DNA of 64,000 nucleotides from Filosporella fistucella (Eukaryota; Ascomycota; Leotiomycetes; Helotiales). The notes under the pieces are model-generated. The model was not told where the DNA came from. It searched no databases and was given only the letters and a program-made list of their open reading frames with translations. Numbering within the stretch: the first letter of the stretch is position 1; the number at the start of each line of letters is the position of its first letter. The DNA is taken from positions 744,001 through 808,000 of the forward strand of contig JAQJZZ010000017.1 in NCBI GenBank assembly GCA_030077755.1, written 5' to 3'. This document shows, one piece after another, positions 1 through 10,090 of this stretch. Position numbers and translations under genes: made by a program.

Positions 1-227
1 CTCTTTGGTACAGCTGTCACCTCGTTCGCAGATTGCGCCAGTTGTTTGGGGTCCTGTCTTTTGGAATTGAAGGAGGATATGAATTCGATAGATTGCGGAG
101 ATTCGCCAAGAAGGTTGTTGAAGTGCTCTGCTGCTTCTTGTTTGGACAGGGTCGCAGCATAATCAAGCATCTGCTGCAAATCCTCATCCGGTAAAGGAAG
201 TATTTTCTTGAGCTGTGATAAAGACAT
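1..227 (-). CDS. TRIP4/ASC-1-like protein, N-terminal fragment
   Basis: The minus strand is open from an ATG at 227-225 to the window edge (75 codons), starting MSLSQLKKILPLPDEDLQQM and continuing with an acidic/amphipathic segment containing KQEAAEHFNNLLG and a serine-rich stretch. This resembles the N-terminus of fungal homologues of activating signal cointegrator 1 (TRIP4), which carry a C2HC5 zinc finger further downstream. The zinc finger itself lies outside the window, so the assignment rests on recognition of the N-terminal segment only. The gene is divergent from the PLP enzyme at 630, with about 400 bp between the two starts. Confidence 0.5.
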   Translation of the reverse strand, partial: MSLSQLKKILPLPDEDLQQMLDYAATLSKQEAAEHFNNLLGESPQSIEFISSFNSKRQDPKQLAQSANEVTAVPK

Positions 228-629
228 GTTTGTATTTGTCAGGATATGTGTGGATTCGGAGTGATTGAAGTTGTGTTGCTTGCCTTTATTATTTTTGGTG
301 GGTAGGTTGGATGCGTCATTGGCCGATGAACCCTGAGGGGTCGCATATCGTCGGGAGCATAGAGCTCCAAGCTGGGTACAGCTTCTCATTGTAAAGCCGA
401 CCGCCCTTCAATTGACACATCAGAGAGAGGACCGAGTCCGCTCATTTTGCGTTGACTCATTGGTAGATTAATTCTATGAGATTTGTCTGTTACAGTATAT
501 CTTGGTATTCTGACTCTTAATTTCCTCCCACTTTTGACAAGTATATATCTTCTACTTTCTATTTTGCTTCAGGAGATTAATTCATACATCTTCTTTTTAT
601 ATCTATATTCTTTCTTCCAATCCTTCAAG
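228..629. promoter_or_regulatory. Divergent promoter region between TRIP4-like and PLP-enzyme genes
   Basis: About 400 bp separate the two divergent start codons. The right half (about 485-625) is strongly T/C-rich on the plus strand, as is usual for 5' leaders of filamentous fungi. No open frame of note and no recognised binding motif were seen. Confidence 0.4.
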
Positions 630-2087
630 ATGGGAGAAGCATCCCTTGAGATTCGCTCCAAAGCGGAGAGCAGCCCATTTGGCAGCAAATTGCTACCACA
701 TTTCTCATTTGACCCGAAATGGAAAAATCTCAATCATGGTAATACTCTCGATCTTTTTGTATAATTTTCTGAAACCCGACAGGATCATTTGGAACCTTCC
801 CTCGAGTGGTCAGAGACAGGCAGCGTGAGCTTGAAGATCTTCGTGAAGCAGCTCCTGATCCATTCATTCGATATGACTTTTATCCATTACTCGACAAGTC
901 CCGCGCGGCTGTGGCTAAAATTCTCAATTGCCCGATTTCAACGGTTGTTCTTGTACCAAATGCCACAACGGGGGTGAATACCGTGCTTCGCAACCTGGTG
1001 TGGAATTCTGATGGAAAGGATGAGATCTTGTATTTCAGGTATGTCATGCATCGTACTATCAGATGGTTGCTAAGAAAATAGGCACATCTATGGAGCTTGT
1101 CTCAAGACAGTCAGCTATGTTTGTGAAGCCAACCATGATCTCGTTGTACCGCGAGAAATCGTTGTTGAATACCCAATGGAAGATGCTGATCTCATATCAC
1201 TCTTCACCGAAGCAATTAAAACATCCAAAGCAGAAGGCAAAACCCCTCGTGTCGCAATGTTCGATACCGTATCTTCTCTTCCAGGTCTGCGCATGCCATT
1301 CGAAGAACTTACAGCTATTTGCAAGGAAGAAGGAGTACTTTCCCTCGTCGACGGAGCTCATGGAATTGGACATCTTCACTTGGATCTTACAGCCGTAGAT
1401 CCAGATTTCTTCGTCAGTAATCTACACAAATGGCTTTTCGTTCCTCGTGGCTGCGCAGTCTTCTATGTACCTGAGAGGAATCAACATATGATGCGCTCCT
1501 CACTTCCTACCTCTCATGGCTTCGTGCCAAAGAAAGTAGAGGAGGGTAAGGCCGCTCGAGGTGTGCTACCACCTACTTCGGACAGCGAGTTTATCAACAA
1601 TTTCGGTTTCACGGGCACAATTGATAATATTAATTATCTCACTGTTCCTGAAGCTGTGAAATTCAGAGAGGAAGTATGCGGTGGTGAAGATGCCATTATC
1701 ACATATACCCACAATCTCGCGAAAGAGGGTGGTAAGGCCGTTGCAAAGATTCTAGGAACGAGGATCTTGGATAATAAGGCTGAGACTTTGACAAGAAGCA
1801 CACTGGTCAATGTTCTCCTGCCTCTCACTCTAGGTGATGAGAAAGTTGAAGGAATATTCAACGTCAAAGCCGAGCCAGGCACTGGCAAAATCACGGAATG
1901 GATGCAGGAAACGCTGGTCGGAGATTACAAGACGTTCATGGCTATCTATTTCTTTCAGGGTCAATGGTGGGTTAGGCTGAGTGGGCAGGTGTATCTGGAG
2001 ATGGACGATTTTGTATGGGCAGCTGAAAAGCTGAAGCAAATTTGTGAGAGGGTTGGGAAGGGAGAATTTCTGGAAGTGAAGAATTAA
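630..2087 (+). CDS. Class V aminotransferase-fold PLP enzyme (isopenicillin-N-epimerase-like / Egt2-like)
   Basis: Three exons, 630-738, 783-1038 and 1082-2087, give 456 residues. Exon 1 ends in NHG and exon 2 restores the family motif NHGSFG, supporting the first intron. The PLP-binding region reads [13 protein letters not shown] and then NLHKWLF, whose lysine should form the Schiff base. Cofactor-contact segments include PNATTGVN near residue 90. The fold family covers cysteine desulfurases, isopenicillin N epimerase-like proteins and the fungal ergothioneine enzyme Egt2 (hercynylcysteine sulfoxide lyase). Length and the NHGSFG and NLHKW motifs fit the Egt2/epimerase-like branch, but the substrate cannot be fixed from sequence alone. 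The second junction gives codon AGG (Arg) before HIYGAC and is slightly less certain. Confidence 0.8.
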
Positions 2088-2930
2088 GAAGGAGTTCAGG
2101 TTTCTCGCTCGGGAAAGACAGGATTTCTTTTTCGGCCGATAGTGTTAAGAAGTAATATGAGGTTGAAATACATTCTCTTCGTAGTCCTCCTCGTGGTCTG
2201 GCACATGAAGAAAACATAGTCAGAGTGGCTTGACACCCTACTCAGCCAGAACTTCTACCCTCTAGTCCACAATAATATTCTTCTCCAAGCTCTTCCATGT
2301 AAGATCCAAACCCTGGCGGCCCAGGCGCCGAATCCTCTTCACCTTTCATCAAGTACACTGCCGAGGATGTGTTGATTCCCAATCACGAAAAGTCGAAACT
2401 ATTCCAAGGCGCCTATAAAGCATAGAGGAGGACCGCAGCATTCGGCTTCTGTTAAATACTGTGCTTCGATGCCTTCAGTCTTTACAAATTAATCTATGGA
2501 TGAGGCCAGCTGAATACTCCAAAACCTACCCAGAAACCCGTGTCAGAAGCTAATGCCTCACTATAGAGACTTAGCGACTGTAATACTCTCTACCCAAGCT
2601 AAATCAGAGACGTTTCGATTGAAATTCCAGCACGGTAAAGAGTTTCTATGCCCAGTTGTCTAGGGGCTTAGAGGTATTGTTAGTGATTCCAACCAACAAT
2701 GAACTAAGGTAGTAAATAATGACAAAATGACTTTCCTATCCTGTCTTGCACTTGGCCTCGGCAATATCCCAACTATCCTACAATAACTCGACTAATAATG
2801 CACCGCCCCGCCACCCCCACAAAACAAATTGAGCCAGAAAAGCAAAATTAATCCCCAGAACTCTCGTTTCGCATAATAACATAATTATAATTTAAAATAG
2901 GCCCCGCAATCTCATCCAAAGAGGATACAA
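2088..2930. other. Intergenic; possible coding relic near 2310-2430
   Basis: No intact gene is visible. On the plus strand one frame gives a protein-like segment, DPNPGGPGAESSSPF followed by VLIPNHEKSKLFQGAYKA, ending at a stop near 2427. It has no start codon in frame because TAA immediately precedes it. This could be the last exon or a remnant of a lost gene. The rest is AT-rich and featureless. Confidence 0.3.
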
Positions 2931-3065
2931 GGCCGTTTGGCGGAGTGGTTATCGCGTAAGTTTCGCCCTTCTCAAGGCCCAAAAAATAAATGACTAACAA
3001 TCCTCACAGGTCAGACTTGAAATCTGATTCCTTCGGGAGCGTAGGTTCAAATCCTGCAGCGGTCG
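2931..3065 (+). tRNA. tRNA-Ser(UGA) with a spliceosomal-like intron between positions 25 and 26
   Basis: Acceptor stem 2931-2937 pairs 7 of 7 (with G.U pairs) with 3058-3064; G3065 is the discriminator. The D stem is GCG/CGC at 2940-2942 and 2953-2955. The anticodon stem TCAGA/TCTGA (3011-3015, 3023-3027) encloses loop CTTGAAA with anticodon TGA at 3018-3020. A class II variable arm TTCC/GGGA (3028-3040) and T arm GTAGG/CCTGC with loop TTCAAAT (B box) follow. Removing 2956-3009 leaves an 81-nt class II tRNA. A run of ten T at 3068-3077 suits RNA polymerase III termination. There is no intron at the canonical site 3' of the anticodon. Confidence 0.88.
2956..3009 (+). other. 54-nt spliceosomal-type intron inside the tRNA-Ser gene
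   Basis: The insert begins GTAAGT, contains TGACTAAC at 2991-2998 (perfect fungal branch-site core) and ends CACAG at 3005-3009, with branch-to-acceptor spacing of roughly a dozen bases. Length and signals match the ordinary mRNA introns of this window. It lies between the D arm and base 26, whereas nuclear tRNA introns cut by the tRNA endonuclease lie at 37/38. Because G occurs at both 2956 and 3010, the junction can slide by one base without changing the mature tRNA. Confidence 0.8.
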
Positions 3066-3067
3066 TC

Positions 3068-3077
3068 TTTTTTTTTT
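3068..3077 (+). terminator. Oligo-T RNA polymerase III terminator of the tRNA gene
   Basis: Ten consecutive T residues begin two bases after the tRNA discriminator, followed by further T runs to about 3090. This is the normal form of a Pol III terminator. Confidence 0.8.
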
Positions 3078-5506
3078 CTTTTTTTTTCTTTGGGCTTTCA
3101 CGCAATTTTGACCTCCTAAAAACCCCCGCATGTACGGAAATATATGCTATGTATTTTGGGTATTTGCTACTACAATAACGTAGTATTAAATCTGGAACTT
3201 TTCTAGAGCTGCGAAGTATCCTTTATTTGTCAGTCCTTGTCTTTTTATGCTTAATTAGAATAGTATTCTACAAAGTAAGGAAATTGGCTATTCTAATCTC
3301 TGATCCTATCGTTTTAACCGAAGGCTTTCCACTCCCATAGATTTTCCGAGTCCTGTGTTCATTTACTTAAACGGCAATATCTATAAGAATTCCTTCACAT
3401 ACCATGCAGTCAGTCTATTCTAGTAGCTCGTTCCAGGGGCTGGAAATGGATAAATTCCTCTTCCCACGGTTGATGTCTCTACCTTAGCTCTCTATGTTTT
3501 ATGTTTTACTCGTTTTCGGTTCGGTATTTGCTTCAATACCTTGCTCACTATCTCACGTCGCAGAGCTTTGTACTCTTCCCGCACAGTCTCCTCAACAGCT
3601 AGAGCTCACGATACAATTTCTGCCCCAAATTTTGATACACGTTTTCACTTCCTATCCACTTCCTCTCCTGTTGCTTTCTTACTCTTCGGACTACATCTTA
3701 GAAATCAATTTCAGACCGCAATCTTTTCACCTCCCTTCACGTTCATCTTTCAGCTTTTTATTCTTTTATCACAATCCGCCAGCATACCAGCTTCACCAGC
3801 CTGCGTATGGTGGTTGAATCCATTTTGGCTCCTCAGAGCTGAATTCCATCTCGATTTTCAAGTGGATGAACGAGGTGATATTCTCGGGTGAATGATTTCA
3901 GGGTTTGCAAGAGAGGGAAAGGATAAAGATCATGCGCATATAAGCTCCTCCCCACTCTGTACCTCCCTCCTTAAAATAATATGCTTGTCCCATTTTTTTC
4001 TTTTTTTCTTTTTTTCTTCTTTTCTACAAGAAGCTAGCCAGAAAAAAATCACTATGATGGAGGAGACAATTGGTAGGGGCTCGCTTATGTACCTCAAAGG
4101 TTTCATAGCATAGAAGGCTTGTTTTCTGGGGATGCACTCACCGCATATTAGCTAGAAAGGCACTTTTTGTTACCATCCTTCGAGCTTCGTCTGATTTCTT
4201 TTTTCCGTCGTCAACTTTCTGTATTGTCAATGTTCTGTACTATCAATTCTACAAACTATCAATTCTCAAACCCGGTCCCCCTCATCGACACACCCTATTC
4301 TCCCATCGCAAGCCACAACCATATCTCCCCTATTTCACCCACACCAGAAATGTAATACTCTCTTTACAAACTTCATATCTGATGATGAAACAGCTGGAAG
4401 TATATCAATCTGCATTTCTGAAGTCTTGCCAGCTCCGCGCTGAAGTTTGTTCAGCTTTAGCACTGAGGGGTTTCAATAAGATTTTTTTGGGTGACTTATA
4501 TAGATTCTTCTATAGAGCTCAACGTGGTAGCGATGGCGAGTTGAATTCATGAGTTTCAATGGTGAATATTGTTCAAGTGAATATATACCCCACTTCAAAT
4601 ACGTGATCGATTAGGAATGTAAAAGTTCACTCTCCGATTTTGAAATTACCTATCTAGCTCTACCTAGGTATGCTATTGTACGAAAAATAAAATAAAAAAC
4701 ACCTTTCCCTCGTCTCGAACATCCCAAACAAATTTCTCCTAGAACGCCTCACTTGAATTTAAAGTGAGAGCAATCTGGCAAGTTTTCCGAAACGGGTTTG
4801 ATGATTGATTTTAGGTGAAAATCAAGTGTATCACTACTCAAGAAAGCTATAGCGTCGTTAATAGCATGTTGATAATATAAAAGCTTCGTTCGCGTATTCT
4901 AGCTTAAGATCATAGAAATATTTGGACTGTCTCGATATTCTACTCCTGAAGTGCGTCAAGAATAAAAGCCAGCCAAACATTTGAGAAAAGTCTCGTTGGT
5001 ACGAGCAATACTTTCGCGATATTCTTACATGAGTGCAATTGCATTCTCAAGTCTGGAGAGGTACTTAGCGCACAAAATCCACTCATGCATCGTACCTAGA
5101 AACAAAGTCTCTTCCCCTCCTTCTACCCTTACTACCCCCGTCTCAAAAGCGAAGCGAATACCCATATTGGGAATAGCTTAGCGAAATAGCATGAAAGCAG
5201 ACAGAGAAGCACCGCATAAACACATATCTCATCTGTTTCTTGTATAAAAATAACCTTAATTCCGCCAATATAATTCTCTTCCTCTACAATTGGTAAGTTC
5301 TCACCAGATATCATCGCAAAAATTCCATTATTCCGCTAGGCTGTAGCCGCTCCACCGAGACTTGAGACCTTTAGGTATATATAAAACCCCTCGACTTTCC
5401 TCTCGCCCCTCCCTCCCTCTCCAAGTTTGCAAAACTTTCTCTATTTTCATATTTTATTTTCTCAATCGAACCATATCAACCCGCCCAGTCTCCACCCCAA
5501 TCCACC
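3078..5506. other. Long intergenic region without a supported gene
   Basis: About 2.4 kb, AT-rich with pyrimidine-rich plus-strand blocks (for example T/C runs at 3990-4025). Several short open frames occur, but none has a recognisable domain or conserved-looking composition. The last 130 bp hold the promoter of the next gene. Confidence 0.45.
5378..5386 (+). promoter_or_regulatory. TATA-like element upstream of the GGCT-like gene
   Basis: TATATAAAA lies about 120 bp before the ATG at 5507 and is followed by a C/T-rich leader, the usual arrangement of a TATA-containing fungal core promoter. Confidence 0.5.
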
Positions 5507-6103
5507 ATGTCCCACCCCAAATTCACCACCCTCTACCTAGGATACTCCTCTAACCTCTCCCCCACAACCATGAAACAGCGCTGTCCAGACAGTCTCTTCG
5601 TCGGTCTCGCTCTCCTAAAAGACTACAAATGGATCATAAACACTACCTCTTACGCAAACATCATTCCCAACCCCGGCACACTCGTCTACGGCTCTCTCTA
5701 TTTCCTTTCCTCCCGCGATGAAAAAGCACTCGATATTTCGGAAGGAGTACCTTGGCTATATACGAAACAGTATTTAAATGTCCAAAGGATTATAGATGGG
5801 AAAGTAGAGGAGAAAATGACGGAAGTACTGGTTTATGTTGATGGAGAGAGATTGGAAGAGGGGGAAATTGAAGTTGATTATAAGGTGTGGGTTAGGAAGG
5901 CTATGGATGAGGCGGTTAGACTTGGGGTGCCGGACGAGTGGGTAAAGAGGTATCTTGGGAAATGGATTGGTGAGGAGGAGGGGAGGGGAGAGATTTGTAT
6001 GGTTAGGACGTTGCCGGCGGAGAGGTGGAGGGGAGGTGTGGGTGGGAATATGGGAGGGATGGGGGTTAGGGGGAGGGTTATGGGGGGTTTGGATAGAGGG
6101 TGA
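5507..6103 (+). CDS. Gamma-glutamylcyclotransferase-like (AIG2/GGCT fold) protein
   Basis: An intronless 198-residue frame. The N-terminus YLGYSSNLSPTTMKQRCPDS matches the substrate-loop motif Y-x-x-Y-G-S-N-L of the GGCT fold, with Ser in place of the usual Gly. It continues with a YANIIPN segment, a VYGSLYFLS strand and SEGVPW, whose Glu is in the position of the catalytic acid of the family. Such enzymes release 5-oxoproline from gamma-glutamyl peptides or glutathione. The C-terminal 35 residues are glycine/arginine-rich and probably disordered. The start is supported by the TATA element and C/T-rich leader. The exact substrate is unknown. Confidence 0.72.
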   Translation: MSHPKFTTLYLGYSSNLSPTTMKQRCPDSLFVGLALLKDYKWIINTTSYANIIPNPGTLVYGSLYFLSSRDEKALDISEGVPWLYTKQYLNVQRIIDGKVEEKMTEVLVYVDGERLEEGEIEVDYKVWVRKAMDEAVRLGVPDEWVKRYLGKWIGEEEGRGEICMVRTLPAERWRGGVGGNMGGMGVRGRVMGGLDRG

Positions 6104-6839
6104 GTTTTAGAGGAGGGGGGATGTAGAGTCGGCTTTGAAGGAAATGTTGAAGTTGAGGGAGTAAATTGAGAAATTGCAGCTTCATACTTGATGTATTGGA
6201 AATTCAGCTAAGGTATCTACCATATGTGCCATAACTCTCTTTGGAATTCTACTTGACAAAAACAATAATATTCTAAAATGAGCTTTAGAGGCGAAATACG
6301 CTGTCAGGCCTCAAGACTTAAAAATGATTAATGAGCCCAAAGTCCGTCTTAGACTTTCAGATCCTAATACGGGCTTTACTCGCCGGCGAGAAGTCTTGTG
6401 GATTAATAATAATTAATAAGTATAAATAAAATATTTGCAGGTATTTCAAGAGTTTTAATACACTCAGATGGTAGCTATAATACAACCAGATTTCATATCT
6501 TCGAATTTTTGTCATGGGAATTTCATTATAGTAAAATTGATATAAAGACAAGTAGGTAAGGTAAGTAAGTACCGAACCATACCAGTGGGGCAATATTTAC
6601 AACTTTCCCCTCCCCCTCACATTCTCCCCTCACACCATATGTGGGGCCATATGTTTCCCCAACACTCTCTGATAATTACCCCAATTTCAACTCTCTCTCT
6701 CTCTCTCTATTAAGATCTAATCTTTCTTAACCCTCCATCACTCATTCAAATCCTATATCATATCCTTATTTCTCTCCCGACTTATTCTAATTCTCAACCT
6801 ACTATTCCCTCCTAAGAAACAAAGAAGAAACTCTTACCA
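6104..6839. other. Intergenic region with a CT microsatellite
   Basis: No gene seen. A (CT)n tract lies near 6692-6710 in the C/T-rich leader of the following SDR gene, and the block 6380-6560 is AT-rich. Confidence 0.5.
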
Positions 6840-8008
6840 ATGGATCCCTCCCTTTTTGGAATTTCCTCCATACCACTCCATCATGATCCTTATCCTCTTA
6901 TTTCGTCTGACTCTCTGACGGCGACTTTAAATGGTAAAATAGCATTCATCACAGGCGCAGCGGGGGGGATAGGACAAGCTATTGCAATCGCGTTGGCGAA
7001 GAGTGGAGCAGATGTTGTATTAATGGATTTGACTATTCGGAAATTAGATGAGACGAGGATGAAGTGTGAGAAAGAGGGAGTAGATGTGAGAGTGGTGGAA
7101 GGAGATGTGGCGGATGAGGAGGGTATGAGGCGGATTTGGGGGGAGGTGGGGAGTGGTGTAGAGTAAGTATTTTGTTGTTTCTATTGGGTTTGGGCTTGAG
7201 ATAGGAGGATGGAGAAGATGGTGGAAGTGGAATAAGTGAAGAAAGCTGATATAACTAGTATACTAATAAACAACGCCGGAATATTCGAACAACGACCAAT
7301 ATGTATGGCGAGTTTCTCAAGTATCTGGCGACAAATCGAAGTCAATTTCAAAGGTGTAAGTCCATCCCCCCTTTCCTTATAACCTAGTACACTAATCTTT
7401 TAGCCTCTAATAGCTACATATCTAGCCTTACCAGGTATGCGGCAACGACGGAGTGGCTGTATAATCAATATCGCATCTAGATCTGGGACTGTAGATGTTC
7501 CGATGGCACTTGCGTATAATACGTCTAAAGCGGCTGTCATTAGGATGACGCATACGCTGCAGAAAGAGATGGAGATTGATGGATTGGATGATGGGATTCA
7601 GATATATGCTTTGCATCCTGGGGGTGTGTTGACGGGGATGGGTGCTTGTTTGTTTTCCCTTTCCTTTTCCTTTTCTCGTCCCCTTTCCTCTTGTTTTTTA
7701 TGATTATATGGAATTAAAAGGAAAGCTAATAAGAATGTATAGCGGCTACTTCTAAAGATGTAGTAGAGAAATATGGGATTGTGAAAGATGAGGCTTTTTA
7801 TAAGGATTTATTTAAGGATAGTCCGGAGCTTTGTGCACAGACTTGTGCTTGGCTTGCTAGTGGGAGGGGAAAGGAATTGAGAGGATTGTATTTGGATTCT
7901 AGACAGGATGTTGGGAGGTTACTTGAAAAAGGGAGAGAGGGACTGGTTAAGGAACAGTTGAATACTTTGACTGTGAACTTTTTGGAGGGGTATTGTAATG
8001 AGCCTTAA
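6840..8008 (+). CDS. Short-chain dehydrogenase/reductase (classical SDR)
   Basis: Four exons, 6840-7162, 7259-7355, 7404-7641 and 7743-8008, give 307 residues. NAD(P)-binding motif TGAAGGIG lies near residue 38, the NNAG motif in exon 2, and the catalytic YNTSK (Y-x-x-x-K) in exon 3 after an INIAS strand containing the catalytic serine region. HPGGVLTGM follows in the usual C-terminal position. The intron before ATSKDVV has a weak donor (GTGCTT), but the joined frame is coherent. The substrate cannot be predicted; SDRs of this length reduce or oxidise alcohols, ketones or sugars. Codon use is AT-leaning and purine-rich towards the 3' end. Confidence 0.85.
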
Positions 8009-9343
8009 GGAGGAGGTAGAGGAGGTAGAAATAGAAGGAGAATAGGTTTGAGAAGAGAGGAAAGGGAAAAAACGGAATTATGGAGAATGAAAAAAAAAAA
8101 AAAAAACCATTGGAGTACATGTAAATTAAACATCGAAAACACACAGGCGCGGCATTTCAAACCCATGTCATATCGTCATGATAATATAATTGTATACCAT
8201 CTAGAATATGAACACACAGTTTCACCGCTTACCTCGCTGCCGGTACCCGGACTCGTCTCTGGATGCCGAGAGACAAACTCCACCAAAAACCCGAAATCCG
8301 TCTTGGAAAATAAAATACTCTGTCCAACACATCATTCCTCGCAAGGACAACCTTCTCACAGATAAAGTATCGAACGTGAACGACAATATCATAGCCGCTC
8401 CATTCTACCAATCGACAACAAGCAAATTATCGTCCTCATCTGTGGCCAAACGTCGTACTCGGGCATGCGCCACTGTTGGCGCCCAGCATCTCTTGCACAG
8501 CCCTACGAGTATCGCGCAAAAACTGCTCCACCATTAGCTGCACTGCACTGCAAATCCTGTAGGTACGAAAACGCGATGGACCATTAGTAACAATTTCCCT
8601 CGGCGGATCCGGCGACTTGCGATGTACCGAGTCACTATACAGCATGACGATGTAACTATTCTCTCGGGTTGCTGCTCAGCCTTGGTGATACAGCGATGTG
8701 TGGAGGTTTGAGACTGTGTCTCTACATGCAGAAATGTTACGAGTATCATTCCCAACTCGACCCAACGAAGGGGAGGCATTCATAGCCACTTATCCATCAT
8801 GCGTGTCCGGCACGGGAACATGCTACACTTCATTACATTCACGAACAGCGGCCCTGAATCCGTCTTTGTGTGTGGATGTGGCACTCGGGCGGCAATTTCA
8901 TTCGATGCTGACGTGCATTTGGCAGGGAAGCATGATGGGTGGAAATGGATATGGATACAGAGTACAGTATGGAGGGGTGAAGCAGTGGGTACTGGATGAT
9001 GCTGGATCATGATGGATGACAGACCAGACGCTGGTGGGTGAGCGAACACGCCGTTGCTGCGCATCAAGAGCTTGTCTCTGGGTTACGGAGCCACCCAACC
9101 ACTCACCAAACCAGCCCCTCCACCTTTTGGCCCCTCCATACTCCCCGCTACTATAAGGTAACCTTGTAAGTGTCCCGTCAGCCTTCATACCATTCACAGC
9201 AGCTCCCAAAGCCAAAAGGCAAAGTCGCCCGTCAGCTGCCTATATTAACACATCTCCTTCCTCCCCCACCTGCTCTTCTTCCATCTCACATCCTCAAGTC
9301 CACGAAACTCTCATCATCAAACATCTCCCAGAATATAGACATC
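8009..9343. other. Intergenic region, promoter of the glycine-zipper gene
   Basis: About 1.3 kb without a convincing gene; overlapping short frames on both strands show no family features. An A-rich run occurs at 8089-8105. Bases 9230-9340 form a C/T-rich leader before the next ATG. Confidence 0.45.
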
Positions 9344-10090
9344 ATGTCTGCAAACGATTACTACGGCGGCGGAGGCCATCAACAAGGTGGTTACCCTCCT
9401 CAGCAACACCAACAATACCCCTCTCAACCCAACTACGCTCAAGGCGCTCCTCAATATCCTCAAGCTCCAAACTACTCTACTCCTCCTCCTCAACATCAAG
9501 GCTATGGTGTTCCTCCAGCAGGCCAATACCCTCCTCAACACCAACAGCAATATCCTCCTCAAGGCGGTTATCCCTCTCAACCAAACTACGGCCATTCTCC
9601 AGCACACTCCCAATCTCCCTACCCAACTCCACAACAACCACCCTACCCAACCTCTCACTCCCCTCAACCCCCCTACGGAAACGCAGACTACACTGATAAC
9701 CGACAAGGCGGCGTACCCGGCCAGCCCGGCCAACCCGGCGCAGTCGGTCCAGACGGCGAGCGCGGTCTAGGAGCAACTCTCCTCGGTGGCGCATCAGGTG
9801 GTTTCATAGGCCATAAATTCGGTGGCGGTGCGTTGGGAACAGTAATAGGCGGCGTTGTAGGCGCTATTGGCGCAAATGCGCTAGAGGGCAAACATAAGAA
9901 GAAGAAGGAGAAGAAACATAAACATGAGGGAAGTAGTTATGGCGGAAGCACGTACGGTGGGAGCTCGGCGGTAGGCGGGCTGTATCCGAGTTATGGGAGT
10001 AGTCATGGGCATGGACATAAGAAACATAGGAGTCATTCGCGCTCGAGGAGTAGGGGTGGATCGTCGAGTAGTTCTAGCGATAGTGATTAG
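9344..10090 (+). CDS. Gln/Pro/Tyr-rich protein with a glycine-zipper segment
   Basis: An intronless 248-residue frame from the ATG at 9344, which follows a C/T-rich leader. Residues 5-125 are low-complexity repeats of Gln, Pro, Tyr and Gly (SQPNY and YPPQ units). A glycine-zipper segment near 145-180 (LGATLLGGASGGFIGHKFGG, then TVIGGVVGAIGANALEG) has the GxxxG spacing of membrane-inserting or oligomerising glycine zippers. A lysine-rich patch KHKKKKEKKHKHEG and an Arg/Ser-rich tail follow. Proteins with this architecture are common and often abundant in filamentous fungi, but no biochemical role is established that I can name. The composition is compatible with phase separation or membrane association, which is inference. 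Confidence 0.75.
   Translation: MSANDYYGGGGHQQGGYPPQQHQQYPSQPNYAQGAPQYPQAPNYSTPPPQHQGYGVPPAGQYPPQHQQQYPPQGGYPSQPNYGHSPAHSQSPYPTPQQPPYPTSHSPQPPYGNADYTDNRQGGVPGQPGQPGAVGPDGERGLGATLLGGASGGFIGHKFGGGALGTVIGGVVGAIGANALEGKHKKKKEKKHKHEGSSYGGSTYGGSSAVGGLYPSYGSSHGHGHKKHRSHSRSRSRGGSSSSSSDSD

Noticed and set aside
2956..3009. Canonical tRNA intron cut by the tRNA endonuclease
   Set aside because: The insert is not next to the anticodon (37/38) but between the D arm and base 26.
3494..4355. Short plus-strand frames rich in Ser, Leu and Phe
   Set aside because: Translations of pyrimidine-rich, AT-rich sequence with no family resemblance or supported start.
8534..9215. Overlapping open frames on both strands upstream of the glycine-zipper gene
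   Set aside because: None shows a recognisable domain, and they overlap the promoter and each other; treated as chance frames.
9317..9794. Minus-strand frames inside the glycine-zipper gene
   Set aside because: They mirror low-complexity codons of the plus-strand gene.
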